Below, one piece after another: positions 17,150-28,599 of a DNA stretch of 64,000 nt. The DNA comes from Undaria pinnatifida (Eukaryota > Sar > Phaeophyceae > Laminariales > Alariaceae), in contig JABAKD010000005.1 of NCBI GenBank assembly GCA_012845835.1, positions 9,814,823 to 9,878,822 of the forward strand. The letters are read 5' to 3'. Below the pieces are notes generated by a model. The model was not told the DNA's origin, did no database searches, and saw nothing but the letters and a program-made list of their open reading frames with translations. Numbering within the stretch: position 1 is the stretch's first letter; every line of letters begins with the position of its first letter. Position numbers and translations under genes: made by a program.

Positions 17150-17340
17150 AACCAGAGCGTGAGTGGCCTGATAGAGAGACAAGCTCATCTGTGGCCACAA
17201 ACTGATTACCTGGTATTATATTATAGTCTATCGTATCTTTATTTTTTATAAAAACTGACACTTGCACCCATCTACATCCACCACAACCAGAGCGTGAGTG
17301 GCCTGATAGAGAGACGAGCTCATCTGTGGCCACAAACTGA

Positions 17341-17625
17341 TTACCTGGTGTGTGTGTGTGTGTTCTTCACATTAAACCGTTCTTCTACTCGTCGACATCC
17401 AGCACACCCAGTGTCCGTACTGATTCTTCACCCTAGAAAGATCAGCTCTGTGGTCACAAGCCACGACACAGAGATAATGCATCGTAATGCATTCGACAAC
17501 GCAATGTCATGCCCTAGTACTGGGTACGACAGGCACAACATACATACGTCAGCAACAGAAATACATTGGAAGGGAGAAATACGAAATAAACAAAAACAAA
17601 AACAAAAACAAAAAACACAAAACCT
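17341..17625 (+). repeat. Dispersed repeat with (AAACA)n tail, copy 1
   Basis: Begins with (GT)n and TTCTTCACATTAAACCG, includes GTCGACATCCAGCACACCC and CCCTAGTACTGGGTACGAC, and ends in AAACAAAAACAAAAAC. The A-rich tail and uniform left end suggest a retroposed (SINE-like) element. Other copies are at 47908-48300 (+), 44382-44795 (-) and 55985-56122 (+, truncated). Confidence 0.82.
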
Positions 17626-17821
17626 GGTATTATATAGTCTATCGTATCTTTATTTTTTATAATAATATATCTTTCGACAAAATATTAATATTCGATCTCA
17701 CAGCTGGAGGTGGAGTGTATTTTAATTTTTATAAAATATATCTGGATCGACATCGATCCTACGATCTATGGCGGTATAACGAGTATACATGAACCAGTAT
17801 GTAATAGACTACTCGTAATAC

Positions 17822-18133
17822 CGGTCGCCCCGGTGGCGTATCAGGTTATCCTCGAGCCTGGTATACTTCAGTTTCGTGAATTCGAATCCGCCCGAGTGCA
17901 TACGCCTATACATTCGTGGGGACTTTTTCTTGTGCACAAATTGACTTGCGAAAAGCGCGAGAGCGTGAGTTAGCAACACTCAATATGAAAAATCGACGAG
18001 CAGTGGGATTGCTGAACCCTATGCGCGATAAAAATTAAAGGCAAGAACCGGGGGGAAGAAGGGACCACACCTGTGACCCCACGGCTTGTCCATGATCAGA
18101 AGCTGGAAAGTAAATGCGTGTGAAAAAAAAAAA
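17822..18133 (+). mobile_element. tRNA-derived SINE, copy 1
   Basis: The head GTCGCCCCGGTGGCGTATCA carries a pol III A-box-like GTGGCGTATCAGG. A B-box position follows in GTGAATTCGAATCC, then a unique body (GTGCACAAATTGACTTGCG, GGGATTGCTGAACCCTATGC) and an A tail near 18122. Same layout as four other copies in the window. Confidence 0.82.
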
Positions 18134-18348
18134 ACAACAAAAATGAAATTATCGTCATAATCGTCATGGCCCTGTCTGGCGATGGCCACGACCGACCAAC
18201 TAGCAGCGTGTTGGGTCGGCACATATTTAGCGGGCTAATAATGTGAAGGTACGGCCTTGGCTACATAATAATACCTGGTACCTGGTATACTAATAAAAAA
18301 TAATATGTAGATTTGGATGCGGAAGGAAAATGTGTGGAGTTGGCTATA

Positions 18349-18632
<284 letters not shown>

Positions 18633-18639
18633 GGCAATA

Positions 18640-19079
18640 ACATATCAGCCAGCGTCCGGCACATTCTCGTAGGTTCGTCCTTTGTCCCCCATCCACCGGC
18701 ACATATATATATATATCGCAAATTACCAAAACCTAAATACTTTATATTTTGTTGCTGCTGGTGGTGGTGGTGGTGATGATGTTGTTCTCACATCATCAAC
18801 CCATCGCCATAAACAATAATCTGGTTTTGGGAGAAAGAGGGTTGCCCGACTACCTAACGCCAGCAACAACTGTTGTTGCAGCATCATCATTATTATTATC
18901 ATGAGTTAGACTATCTATAAAGTGGGGGAGAGGAGGGGGGAAAGGAAAAGTCAGGGCTGGGGGGGAGAGGGAGGGGGGGCGGGGGGTTATTTGCCAGCCG
19001 ACGATGTCCGATGCGCAAGATCATCATGCAGATACCACATAACATTACCTACATAGACTATAATATTGCCTACTACCCG
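18640..19079. other. Intergenic, low complexity, no gene
   Basis: Contains GTGGTGGTGGTG, an ATTATTATT run and a G-rich stretch (18920-18990). Nothing else is recognised. Confidence 0.55.
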
Positions 19080-19205
19080 GTATATCCTCAATAATGAGGA
19101 CACACAACCCGTAATACGCGCGATCGGAGTATCACACACAGCTTGCAAAGATGAGTTTCGACAAAATGTTCGATCTCACAGCAGATGGAGTGTTTCTTTT
19201 TTATT
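19080..19205 (+). repeat. R1 terminal fragment
   Basis: Has ATGAGGACACACAACCCGTAATACG followed by the R1 core, and stops after GAGTGTTTC. The GGCGACTCCCC block is missing. Confidence 0.8.
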
Positions 19206-19344
19206 TTCATAATAATATTATGAAAAATTTAAATACACTACCAGGTCGTTCAATAGACTATAGCAATAACAACAACGAACAAACAAACACAGCTAGCTAC
19301 GAAGCAGTGAGATCGAAATTTTCGTCGAAACTCATATATATATA

Positions 19345-19990
19345 TTGCCCCTTTCCCCCCCCCCCCCCCCCCCCGCCCCCCTCCAAACCCGCTCGCTTTT
19401 GATCAAAACCAGGCCCCCCTTTCCCTTCACAGCTGTCAGATTTTGTCCCCCTCAGAAACGGGTTTTATAGTTTCCGCGCACAGACTGACTAAAATCATCC
19501 TGTTGACCCTGATAGCTACACTGTAGTTGTAAGGGGAGTCGCCGACCTATATCCTTAATGAGGACACACAACTCGTAATGCGCGCGATCGGAGTATCACA
19601 CACAGCTTGCAAAGATGAGTTTCGACGAAATCTTCGATCTCACAGCTGGAGTGTATTTTAATTTTTATAATATATATTTGCAAGCTGCTGTTGTTGTAGT
19701 ATGTGATACTCTGATCGCGTGGTACTGGGTGTGTGACCTCAGCAAGGACATAGGTCGGCGACTCCCTATATAATAACTACTCTGTACTATAATAGGTGGG
19801 CTCCACAGACAGAGAGGGTCTAACGTTAATCAATCTATCTGTGCACGGAAACGAAAACCCGTTTTTGAGGGGGACATAATCTGATGGCTGTGGAACGCAT
19901 CGATCGGTGAGGGGGAGGGCTAGGGGCGGCAGAGGGGGGGGGGAGGGGCGGATGAGAGGGGGCATTTTTCAACTTTTGCGGGTCGCGCGA
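19345..19990 (+). repeat. R1 copy (19345-19675) plus an opposing diverged R1 piece (19680-19990)
   Basis: The first piece is the plus-orientation twin of 16447-16795. The second piece, in reverse orientation, has GTGATACTCTGATCGCG, GGCGACTCCCT and GTGCACGGAAAC, and is clearly older. Together they form an inverted pair. Confidence 0.75.
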
Positions 19991-20062
19991 ATGAATAGAT
20001 AGGAGCGTACTGCAGCGCGTGGGTGCTAGGTCAAAGGTGATTGTGGGGGCAGCGGGGAGGGG

Positions 20063-20645
20063 CGGTACTCATGTACTGCTTTTGCCCTAGACATTTGACC
20101 ATTATGACCATGCGTCTCTTTCGAGACTGGGCACCGTCCCTACTCCTAATAGAGACACACCTCCAACATTTGGGCGCTCTCTCATTACGCTTTTTCCACA
20201 TATTATGTATTACATAAAAAACTGTTTGCTTATCATACAATTGTATGCCCTTTCTGTTTCGCCGTGTGGCCACCATCTATCTATCTCCTGAGACTAATTT
20301 CCTCATCTCCTCCTCTTCAAACACAAATATATCCCGGGTTCTTCTCCTTGTATGTTTCACGTTCTCCTACGATTATTTTGTGAGTCGACTCTCTATTTTT
20401 TTGCGGGAAAAGCGGGGGGGGGGGGGGGGTACTCAATTTTGTTGCTCGCCTTACATAGTCATTCGGCCATTGACCACGCATCCCTATCGAGGCGGAGCAC
20501 CGTTCCTACACTCCTACTAAAGGCACCTCCAACACTCGGTCGGGCGCTCATTACGCTTTTTCCAATATATATACTACGCAAAAACTGTTTTGCTTATCCT
20601 ATCCCCTTTTTCTGTTTTGCCGTCTGTGGCCACCATCCATCTCCT
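20063..20645 (-). repeat. Two reverse copies of the dispersed repeat also found at 301 and 1165
   Basis: 20063-20280 and 20425-20645 both carry, in reverse sense, GGTGGCCAC, GTAATATATA, GAGCGCCC, GTTGGAGGTG and AGTAGGAGT, and each starts beside a G tract. The two copies are about 80% alike by eye. Confidence 0.72.
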
Positions 20646-21247
20646 AGGATGATAGCGATCGTTTTCTCGATACTCTCTAGTCTACCAATAAAAATCTCGA
20701 CGTCGCATTCGTCTAATTCATAATCTCCTCTATCTAACACATCCCGTTCCTCCTTGTATATTTCCCATTCTCCTACTATTAACGAGTGCTACTCTTTGAT
20801 TGCTGTGCCATACGGGCACGCATATATCTATATGTGAATCCGAGGAGTTAATCGGAACTTGAGATGTGATGAACTTCAACATCAATCACCCCCGTTCACC
20901 AGCGCATCCAATCCATCCCAGAAAGAACACAAGAAAACCTAGAATACTGAAATGAAGGAAAAAACAAAATGTACTTGTACCAGGTACCAGTATGTAACTT
21001 TACGTAGGAAAGTGTGTATTAAGGTGTTGCCTTGAGGTATACTCTTGACGATATGATTCTCAGAAGGGACGGGTGTGTCCATCACAAGACCACAACTGAT
21101 AGCCGTATACAACCCCTGGAGATTATATTATTAATAGTAGCTGCTTCTTCTTATTGTTATCGAGCAAGGCTTGCTTGCTTTTGGTCAGGATACAAGAAGA
21201 GCGACCGAGAGGGGGGGGTGGGGGGAGTGGCTTGGTCATGCCCAAGC
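20646..21247. other. Intergenic, nothing recognised
   Basis: Holds one TACCAGGTA (20978) and a G-rich stretch at 21208-21225. No supported gene. Confidence 0.5.
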
Positions 21248-21412
21248 CACGAGGACCGGGTCTCGTACTGCTAAGGATACAAAGCGTCATCCCCGATGTC
21301 ACCATTAAGCGCACGATGCTACCTACGAGGACCGGCCCTCGTACTGCTAAGGAATACAAAGCGTCATCCCCGATGTCGCCCCTAACTAAGCGCGAGCTGC
21401 TACCTGCCTACG
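21248..21412. repeat. Tandem duplication, about 82 bp x 2
   Basis: Both units carry CGAGGACCGG, CTCGTACTGCTAAGG and ACAAAGCGTCATCCCCGATG, at 21250 and at 21327. Confidence 0.85.
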
Positions 21413-21651
21413 TAGGACACTCCATAAGGCCACGCGCGTGACGCGCTGCATACTTGAAGTAGAAGTAAAGACCAATCCTTAACACGGCCTATCACACCGA
21501 GTCCTAGTGCTCTCCTAAGATCCATACTACTCGCGCAACTATATAATCTCAGCCAATCAGCGCAGGGCCGTGGCCTAAGACAGCGTGCTACTCCTACGTA
21601 CTGAACAGATTCCGTCGTTTGTTACACTGTCGTGCTAATATATACCGTGCC

Positions 21652-21752
21652 TATTTCTGGATCGCACGACAGTTTCCGAGTCACACTACAGATTCCGAAT
21701 CACACGGCAATTTCTGAATCACGCGACAGACAGTATCTGAATAACAGAAATC
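21652..21752. repeat. Short degenerate tandem array, about 22-bp unit
   Basis: Five successive units of the type ATTTCTGAATCACACGACAG with substitutions. Confidence 0.7.
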
Positions 21753-22516
21753 ACACCTTAATTAACCAACAGGGATGGACGGTTGGTCTATTGCTCACAA
21801 AAACGGCACATACAGATTGACACACCATTGACAAAAGTCGGGGTGTTTGTGGAGCCGTGGAAGGGGTTCTGATTTAACAGACGATTTTTTTTCGATCGTT
21901 TAGAGAGGCGAAAAACTAGGATAGCCAGAAAGCAGCGATAGAAGGGCTGTCGCGCTTGCCTGAGAAGACCGCCTGGGGGGAAGAGGGGAGCGAGAGTGCG
22001 TAGCACTGTAGGATTGAAAGGAGTCATGTAGCTTGCTCCTTAGGATTGATCGACTTTCCCACCCGCCCGCCCTGTCGTTCAAGAGGGGGGGAATCAAGTT
22101 GCAACAAGTCGGTGTAATTGTCGGGGAGGCTGTGAGAGGTAGATAGCCGCGCAGACTAAGGGATCGGGGCCATCAGAGTCCGGGTTGGCCTGATTCATAA
22201 AACATTGGAGGGGTTTCATAAGACGTAGGTGGGCAGTTTGAGATGCCGCCGTCACGCGGCCGGGGGCCCCTCGTGACATACTTGCATTTTACCGTCATTT
22301 TGCACAACAGGGGGGAGACAAATTTGTCCAGAATTCTTGAGCCACAGCAAACTGAATAAACCAATTTTCGAACTCCGTTCTGTGCCGACTTCAACATCAC
22401 AGAGCTTGTTGCAGTATCATACTAATAGTATTGAGTGTTTTTACTACATACAATTCGTAGTTCGTCATTTGCTTCTTGTTGTTGACATATTTTGTGCAGG
22501 TTGCGTATCATGGGCA
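21753..22516. other. Intergenic, nothing recognised
   Basis: No repeat from elsewhere in the window and no recognisable protein was seen. Confidence 0.45.
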
Positions 22517-23310
22517 TGTCATGGAGTGCTCTCCGTAGAATGGGTAGTGTATGGATTCGAAGTGAAGCCATGGCATGGTTGAGGTGAAACCACGTAATAT
22601 TAGATGTCACGGTCATATCAAGGCCATCATAGATGGGCTTTAATGTTGGTGACGGAGTGGTCAATCAAGCAGGACTCCCCACATCGTTCACTGCCCTGCT
22701 TTGCCCTGCCCTCTTCTGTTCTGCTTGTTTCTTAGCATTACTTTAGCAGAGTAGGATGTACGTCTTGAGTTTAGCTAGCGAACCATGCATGCATGAGGAG
22801 AGATGAGCAAAGACAGTGGAGCCCACGAGGGGCACGCTTCCCAACAGCGACCAACCACGCATCCCCGCTCGGAGTACCTTCACAATACGGCGTCGACGGC
22901 AGGACTTAGGACAATATGGCGTCGACGGCAGGACTTAGCGTCGGTGTTGGGACTGCGAGCGGGGATGCGTGGTTAGTCGGTGTTGTACAGCGTGCCCCTC
23001 GTGGGCTCCAGTGTCTTTGCTCATCTCTCCTCGTGGCTCGCTGGCTGAAGTCAAGGCTTACATTCTCTACTCTTCTATCTACTAAAGGAACGCTAAGAAA
23101 CAAGTAGAACAAAAGAGGGCAGGGAAAAACAGGGCAGTGAACGACGTGGGGAGTCCTGCTTGACCACTCCGTCGCTTACATTAAAGCCCATCTAGATGAT
23201 GGCCTTGATGTGACCGTGAAATCTACTATCACCTGGTTTCACCTCAACCGGATGTGACATGGTTTCACGTCGAATCCAGGTTATCCATCTACGGAGAGCG
23301 CTCCATAACA
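22517..23310. mobile_element. Inverted pair of LTR-like sequences around tandem primer-site-like motifs
   Basis: Left arm 22517-22884 and right arm 22945-23310 are inverted copies of about 367 bp. Both outer ends read TGT(C/T)ATGGAG inward, as LTRs do. They share AAGGCCATCAT, GATGGGCTTTAATGT, GAGATGAGCAAAGACA and GGAGCCCACGAGGGGCACGC. The 60-bp spacer has two tandem copies of GGCGTCGACGGCAGGACTTAG (22889 and 22917), the motif that follows the 5' LTR of the gypsy family. The LTR sequence itself differs from copies A-C, so this is a second family using the same primer-site motif. No coding sequence remains. Confidence 0.75.
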
Positions 23311-24846
23311 TTGTTGTGTTGTTTTGGTGTTTTTGACTGTGTCGTTGTTGTCAAAGTTGCAGGTGTTAACTCTTCTTCTATCTACTCCCGATATAACAAT
23401 AGCATTGTACTATACCCCTGGTACCAGCATATATTGCGTACCAGGTGTATATAACAGAGTACTTGGGAGAGCATGTACTACTCTGCAGTGAGTGGTATCA
23501 GAGTAGTAGTAGTATAGAGTGGTATAAGGTAGTAGTGGTGGTGGTGTGAGAGCCGTGTGTAGTGGTGTGGTGGTGGTGGCGGTGTGTCGATGATGATGTG
23601 ATGACGATGTGGTGGTGTGGTGGTAGGTGGCGTTTTCTTTGTGGAACAATGAATGCCTCGAGATCTCTATGATGGCGTCTACTATGTACTCGCACATGAT
23701 ATTTAGAGTATATACCAGGTACCAGCTATGTATGCATGTATGGCGTTTTGTGAAGAAGGTGATGTAGCGTGGATGGTGGAGGAGGTGGTCTGTGGTCCGC
23801 CAAACACGCATACATGCATACATTACGATATTGCTTCTGCTTCGTTGTTTATTTTATAAAAAATATTTCAAGGACGTCAGCCGTGAGTTCGACGAAGTTT
23901 CGGGTCAATACTCACCTACCTGAGCAAGCTGCGTTGTTGGTACTTGTAATATACTATATGGGTGAGTTTTGTATTGGGAGGGGTCCTGTTTTTTGTCCAC
24001 TATACCAGGTAATGGTTAGTGTTGGTATTTTTACTGTGAGTGGAGAATTTTGAGCTAGATCTAACATAATATCTATTTTATAAATTTGTTACTGTAGTTT
24101 CCACTATACTGCTCTATCATACATATGTATGGTAGGTGGTTTATTTTGTTTTTTCTCCCCCCCCGGGAAGAGCACGAATACAGAGTATTACTAGTTATCT
24201 AAACTAATATGTTAATATTAATAAAGCGTTCGAGAATAAAAGTCGGCTACTCCGCAAAAAACCTCTGTGGGACACGAACCCACGGTTCCAAATTGATACG
24301 CTGTCACTCTAACATTGTTTATTATGCCAATCATCACTTTCTCATCAATGTCATTTGAAACGCGAGGGGGGGGGGCGCGCACTCTAGAGCCATCAATTAT
24401 TTACCACCACCCCGGCACCAGCATCATCATCACCACCACCAACCACCACCACCAACCACCACCACCAACCAGCTGATGAGAGGCATACCATACTACTACT
24501 TCTTCTGTACAAACAAAACATTTCAGATTGTGAATAACGGGTTCTTCTGTGTGGTTTTTTACGCACAGTTGAGACAGAGAGCAAAACAGCAGCAAGCAGC
24601 ACATACATGCAGGGGGCAAGCAGCACACCACAACAACAGCAGCACCATAAAAAAGTTTGTAAGCGATCGAAAATGGGTCGACGTTGAGTGAAAAGCACTC
24701 TCTCATCATGCCTGCCTGCTGTATGCGTAGTACTACTACAACAGCAGCTGTTGTTGTAGCTTGAAGTATGTAGTTGTCAGTATACGGTGGTAATACTACA
24801 GTATCACATTGATCAAGATTGATTGATTGACTGTCGGATGGCAAGC
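23311..24846. other. Intergenic, low complexity; one tRNA-like stretch
   Basis: GT/GGT-rich sequence at 23500-23640, an old R1 core in reverse at about 23870-23940, and CCACCACC runs at 24400-24470. On the minus strand, 24250-24320 contains GTGGGTTCGTGTCCCAC, a perfect T-arm with B-box, preceded by GTTAGAGTGACAG; a full cloverleaf cannot be formed. Confidence 0.5.
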
Positions 24847-25103
24847 TGTTGAGGTACGGCCTTAAAGGCCTGTAATTATCTGATTTTATAGATAATTGGC
24901 CGTTTTCGTATGATAGATTGGGGTTGTCTATTCGGGATAGTCAGGAAATGTAATCGAGGCATGCGCCTCGCTTGGCCAGATGCTATCCGGGGCTCTGTGG
25001 AAAAACTAAAAGCTGTTTCTCTACGTACGGCTAAGAAAGTGAGTACTGGTCGAGGACCTGCTCAATAGGCAGACGCCATTTGTCCCCGCCCAATAACTTA
25101 ACA
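24847..25103 (+). repeat. 5' LTR of copy A
   Basis: 257 bp, TGTTGAGG...CTTAACA. It carries the stem CGAGGC / GCCTCG (loop ATGC) at about 24955, a variant of the stem in copies B and C. Confidence 0.88.
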
Positions 25104-25105
25104 AA

Positions 25106-25122
25106 TGGCGTCGACGGCACTC
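25106..25122 (+). other. Primer-binding-site-like motif of copy A
   Basis: TGGCGTCGACGGCA sits two bases after the LTR end, where reverse transcription is primed. It begins with TGG, complementary to a tRNA CCA end. The primer tRNA was not identified. Confidence 0.6.
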
Positions 25123-25134
25123 ATGCGCCATTGG

Positions 25135-26983
25135 ATCATGCAAGCATTCGACGGCCTCTTGCCACTTTGGCACCACGCGCACGTTGCACATGCTGGAGCG
25201 GTTTTATTTTCGGATTGGCATGAATGTTTGCACCGGGTGGTGGCTTCGCCACTGCTTGATTTGCCAAGCGCGGAAAAACCCATGGCTGACTGTCTGCTGG
25301 CCAATCATCTCCATGCCTCTACCGAAAGGTTCAGGTGTCGCCGTCAGTGTTGACTACTTCGGCCCCCTTCCGACCACGCCACGAGGTAACGCCTACATCT
25401 TGCTGTTCACCGATCGCTTCAGTCGTTGGGCCGACATGTCCCCGTCAATACCGCTGAGTTCACCGCGGAGGGTTCAGCCAATACTATCCTGGTGAACCAA
25501 TACATTCCCTTGTGGGGGTACCCGTGCACCGTACTCTCGGACAACGGTCTGCAGTTCTGCGCCAAGCTTTCACAAGCTGTATATCAGCTGTTGGGCGTGC
25601 GCAAGCTTGCTACAAGCTCCTATCATCCCAACTGTAACGGGGGCGTTGAGCGGGTGAACCACACTAAGGCCCAAACGCTGACTATGGTCGTCAACGAACG
25701 GCAAGACAATCGGGACTTGTATATCTCTCACGTCGAATTCGCTTACAACAATTTCGTCAGCGTGGCGACGGGCCTAGCACCCAACGAGGTCCACATGGGT
25801 AGACTCTCACGTCTCCCCCTGACGGTTTTCGACCGCGCAGGCGTCGTGGGACACCAGAGTGTGGCCCGCGACCACCTGACCTATTGCGACTTGGCCACCG
25901 ACCGGCAACAGCACCCGAACGACATTGTTCGCGCACACCAGACCCTCGCCGTTTCTCGTGTTAACCGCAGAAACTCCGCCCTACCCGACGCACTGCGTCC
26001 GGCATCTAACTTCTCTGCCGGTGGTTGGGCATGGGTGTACAATTCTGACTCCACCATCCGCCCGGGTGTGAAGGCGAACACCGACGCCAAGGTACTCAAG
26101 GTCAAAATCGCGCTTAACTGGACGGGCCTTTACAAGATCCTGGCAGTCGGTCCCTGCTCCGCCGCCGAGACCCCGGAAGGCTCGCCACGCGGGGGCAACC
26201 TCCTCCATTGGGATCTCCCTTCCGACCTGCCCGGTTCGGATGCTCGTCGGCGTGTGGCGATTGAACGCTGCAAGCCCTACGCCAACCCCCACGACTGCAG
26301 TTACATGCCTAAATACCTACCAGCGGGGCTGACGCAGTATGTGCTCAACAAATTTTCCCAAGAAATCCTCCCCATACCACGTCACTCAAGACGACGTTTC
26401 GACCCCCCTCCAACGGCTAGAGGTGGAGCAGATCACCGGCCATCAATCGGTTCGGGGACGAGGTGGCGTCATCGCGGTGCTGTACAAGACGCATTGGGTG
26501 GGACTCTCTGAACCATCCCGGGAGCGAGAAATGGACCTCCACCTCTCCCTCCCCTACATTTTGCGTGATTGGGCCGGCACGCCGGACCAGCACCGCCAAA
26601 CCAACCGCCTCCACCGCCGAATGCGGATCGGGGCGGCACAGCGCGAACTCTCCCCGCAACAACGGGGAACGTTTCCTAGTGCCGGGCTACGCTTGTGTTC
26701 CCCGCGCCGATTGGCTCCGTCGCTACCGCGACACGGTGCTTCCTAAGGGAGCCCGCTTTTGGTACAAGGGAGACGATGGGTTGTGATGGCTTGGAAAATC
26801 AGCACAAGAACAACGGAGGACAAGGTATACCTGGTCCGCTTTCTGGATGACCCGGGGCCGATTAATATTCCTCTTCCCCCGGCGCACTACACGACTTCGA
26901 CAGGAGCCGTACGAGGCTCCTGGTGCCTTCAAGTTCACATCGCCAGCGCGTTTCGTCGGGGGATCCAACGTAAGGTAGATTAA
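25135..26983 (+). pseudogene. Integrase-chromodomain part of gypsy pol, broken
   Basis: In order: zinc-finger remnant (HHAHVAH in one frame; CLICQARK in the next frame, 25184-25420); catalytic core with DYFGPLP, then in a new frame (25426 on) LSDNGLQFC and GGVERVNHT, giving the D, D and E positions; a GPF-like segment (LNWTGLYKILAV); and a chromodomain-like block LEVEQITGHQSV...YILRDW (about 26417-26570). Beyond it is an extra C-terminal segment (RADWLRRYRDTVLPKG, then VYLVRFLDDPGP and RGSWCLQVH) that chromodomain elements often lack. Frames change near 25188, 25440, 26355, 26660 and 26780, and a TGA lies at 26784. It cannot yield a working integrase. Confidence 0.88.
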
Positions 26984-27129
26984 TCTCGAGGCGCGACCAT
27001 GGCCAGCTGACTTTCAAGCCACCGCCGCCCCTCAATAGTTCCCCATTTTTTTGGGGGGGTTATGGGAGTTGGAGTTTTCGCCTTTGGGTTGCTCGTGGTG
27101 TTTCGAGCGTTTTTTTTTCACTGGGTGTG

Positions 27130-27545
27130 GGGTGTTTTTTTTTTTTTTTTTCTATCCTCCGGCGGATGGGGAAAAATAAAGCTTTAGCTCACCACACTTC
27201 CACGTATTTTCATACGCGTCGTGTGTCGATTTAACTCAGTTGCTTTCGCAGCCCAACGCTAGCTGGCGCACCTTTCGGGTCCCATTGTAGGTATAGCGTA
27301 AGCTGTCCCTATCAGTGGTCTTCGTTACAACCCCGGCAGCGCAAGCTGCCGTTGTATACGGGTGCGTGTGTATGTCGAACCGGCCTGTCCCCTGAGGGTC
27401 AGTTTCGGTGGAGATAGCCACCCGGAATGTCATCTTTCCGGGTAGTGTGGGACTTGCGCAAGCTCACCCACTAACAAAACCCCTGGCCATGGGAGATAGC
27501 CTTCCGCCGGACTTGGCCCAGTTACGGTCCACCCTACCCATTCGG
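27130..27545. repeat. Dispersed repeat nested in gypsy copy A
   Basis: It starts in a T tract followed by TCCTCCGGCGGATGGGG and includes CGTGTGTCGATTTAACTCAG and GCCGTTGTATACGG. Copy B has no such sequence at the same point. Related copies lie at 41160-41310, 43815-44290 and 55700-55985. The T tract at its left end may be the A tail of a minus-strand retroposon. Confidence 0.75.
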
Positions 27546-28281
27546 GCGTTGGTCCTCGGAGTGGTTTTACCTATTTTTTTCTTAGTCCTGCGCCCCCCCC
27601 CCCCCGCCCAGCGCCGGGCCAGGGTCCGGGTGATCACGCCGCTATCTGAGGCGCAGGACTGTCATTTTTTCGTGTTGGTTCAAATTCGCCCTGTCGACGC
27701 CCTTCTCAGCCAAGATCCGGGGGCCGACCAGGGTACCCTGTTCGCGCATAACGTGGTAAAGGGCTATATACGGCACTGTGTGTTATTTTATTTTTTGTAT
27801 TTGTGTTGTATGTGTTCTACTTTTTTCGGCTAAGCACTTTTCCCCCTCGCGGGGCTGTAGGTGATGTCACCTTCCACTCTGGATATTTGTCGTTTCCTCA
27901 TCTAACCCCCCGTCATGCCATTGGTCCGGGGGAGGTTTTTGGCTCCCTTGTATTAGCGCCTGTGTTCCCCTTCATTTCGACGAGGGTTTGCCTCGCCATA
28001 GTGCCTTTCCTGTGGTTTGTTTGCCGTAAAGCTTGTATGTCCCCCCCCCCGTCACACCGGCGGTACGCGGCAGGTTTTTTCACGGGTGGTTTTCCTTGTT
28101 GTAGGGTCGGCGTTTCCTTCAACTGCTTTTTTCGCGTTTTCCTGGGTCAGTAGCCAGGCCGTTAGGGGTGCGGGAGTGGGTTTTGAGGAGTCGCATCTTC
28201 GACTCGTGGTCTAGTTCGTAGAACCGCAGTTTCCGCGAATCTCCCATACTTCTGCATATGCGGCACATCAGGGTGGGCTAG

Positions 28282-28535
28282 TGTTAAGGTACGGCCTTGA
28301 AAGGCCTGCCATTATCTGATTTGATATATAATTGGCCGTTTTCGTATTATAGATTGGCGTTTTCTATTCGGGATAGTCAGGAAATGTAATCGGGGCACGC
28401 CCCTCTCTGGGCCAGATGCTATTCGGGGCTCTGTGGACATGTTAAAGCTGCTTCTCTACTACTGCTAAGAAAGTGAGCACTGGTCGAGGACCTGCTCAAC
28501 AGGTAGAGCTGCAGGGGACCGCCCACTAAGTCAAG
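28282..28535 (+). repeat. 3' LTR of copy A
   Basis: TGTTAAGGTACGG start, preceded by CAGGGTGGGCTAG. It carries the stem GGGGC / GCCCC near 28398. The right end is blurred (CCCACTAAGTCAAGA against CCCAATAACTTAACA in the 5' LTR). Confidence 0.8.
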
Positions 28536-28599
28536 AAACCTAAGAGGGCGAGACTTTCCATCGATCGTCGCCGCCTGTTTGGTTGTTATTGATATAAAA

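Larger units (their letters stand above)
16330..17347. repeat. Tandem-like repeat, three copies of a 110-150 bp unit
   Basis: Each unit has AAACTGACACTTGCACC, CATCCACCACAACCAGAGCG, GTGGCCTGATA, GAGAGACGAGCTCATCTGTG and GGCCACAAACTGATTACC TGGT. Units lie at 16345-16445, 16840-17215 (split by the 16876-17149 insertion) and 17250-17347. Confidence 0.8.
24847..28535 (+). mobile_element. Ty3/gypsy (chromovirus-type) LTR retrotransposon, copy A, deleted and frameshifted
   Basis: 5' LTR 24847-25103, primer-site-like TGGCGTCGACGGCA at 25106, remnant pol 25135-26983, a 3' untranslated region and 3' LTR 28282-about 28535. The integrase zinc finger begins within about 70 bp of the primer site, so gag, protease, reverse transcriptase and RNase H have been deleted in one block. 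A further repeat (about 27130-27545) is inserted in the 3' region, as comparison with copy B shows. The two LTRs differ at many sites, so the insertion is not recent. No clear target duplication was found. Confidence 0.88.

Noticed and set aside
21762..21774. Inverted palindrome-like TTAATTAACC as a regulatory site
   Set aside because: A single short AT-rich palindrome with no context to support a function.
25426..26511. Intact 361-residue integrase gene
   Set aside because: The frame lacks the zinc finger and first Asp, which are in another frame, and it leaves the correct frame before the chromodomain; it is part of a broken element.
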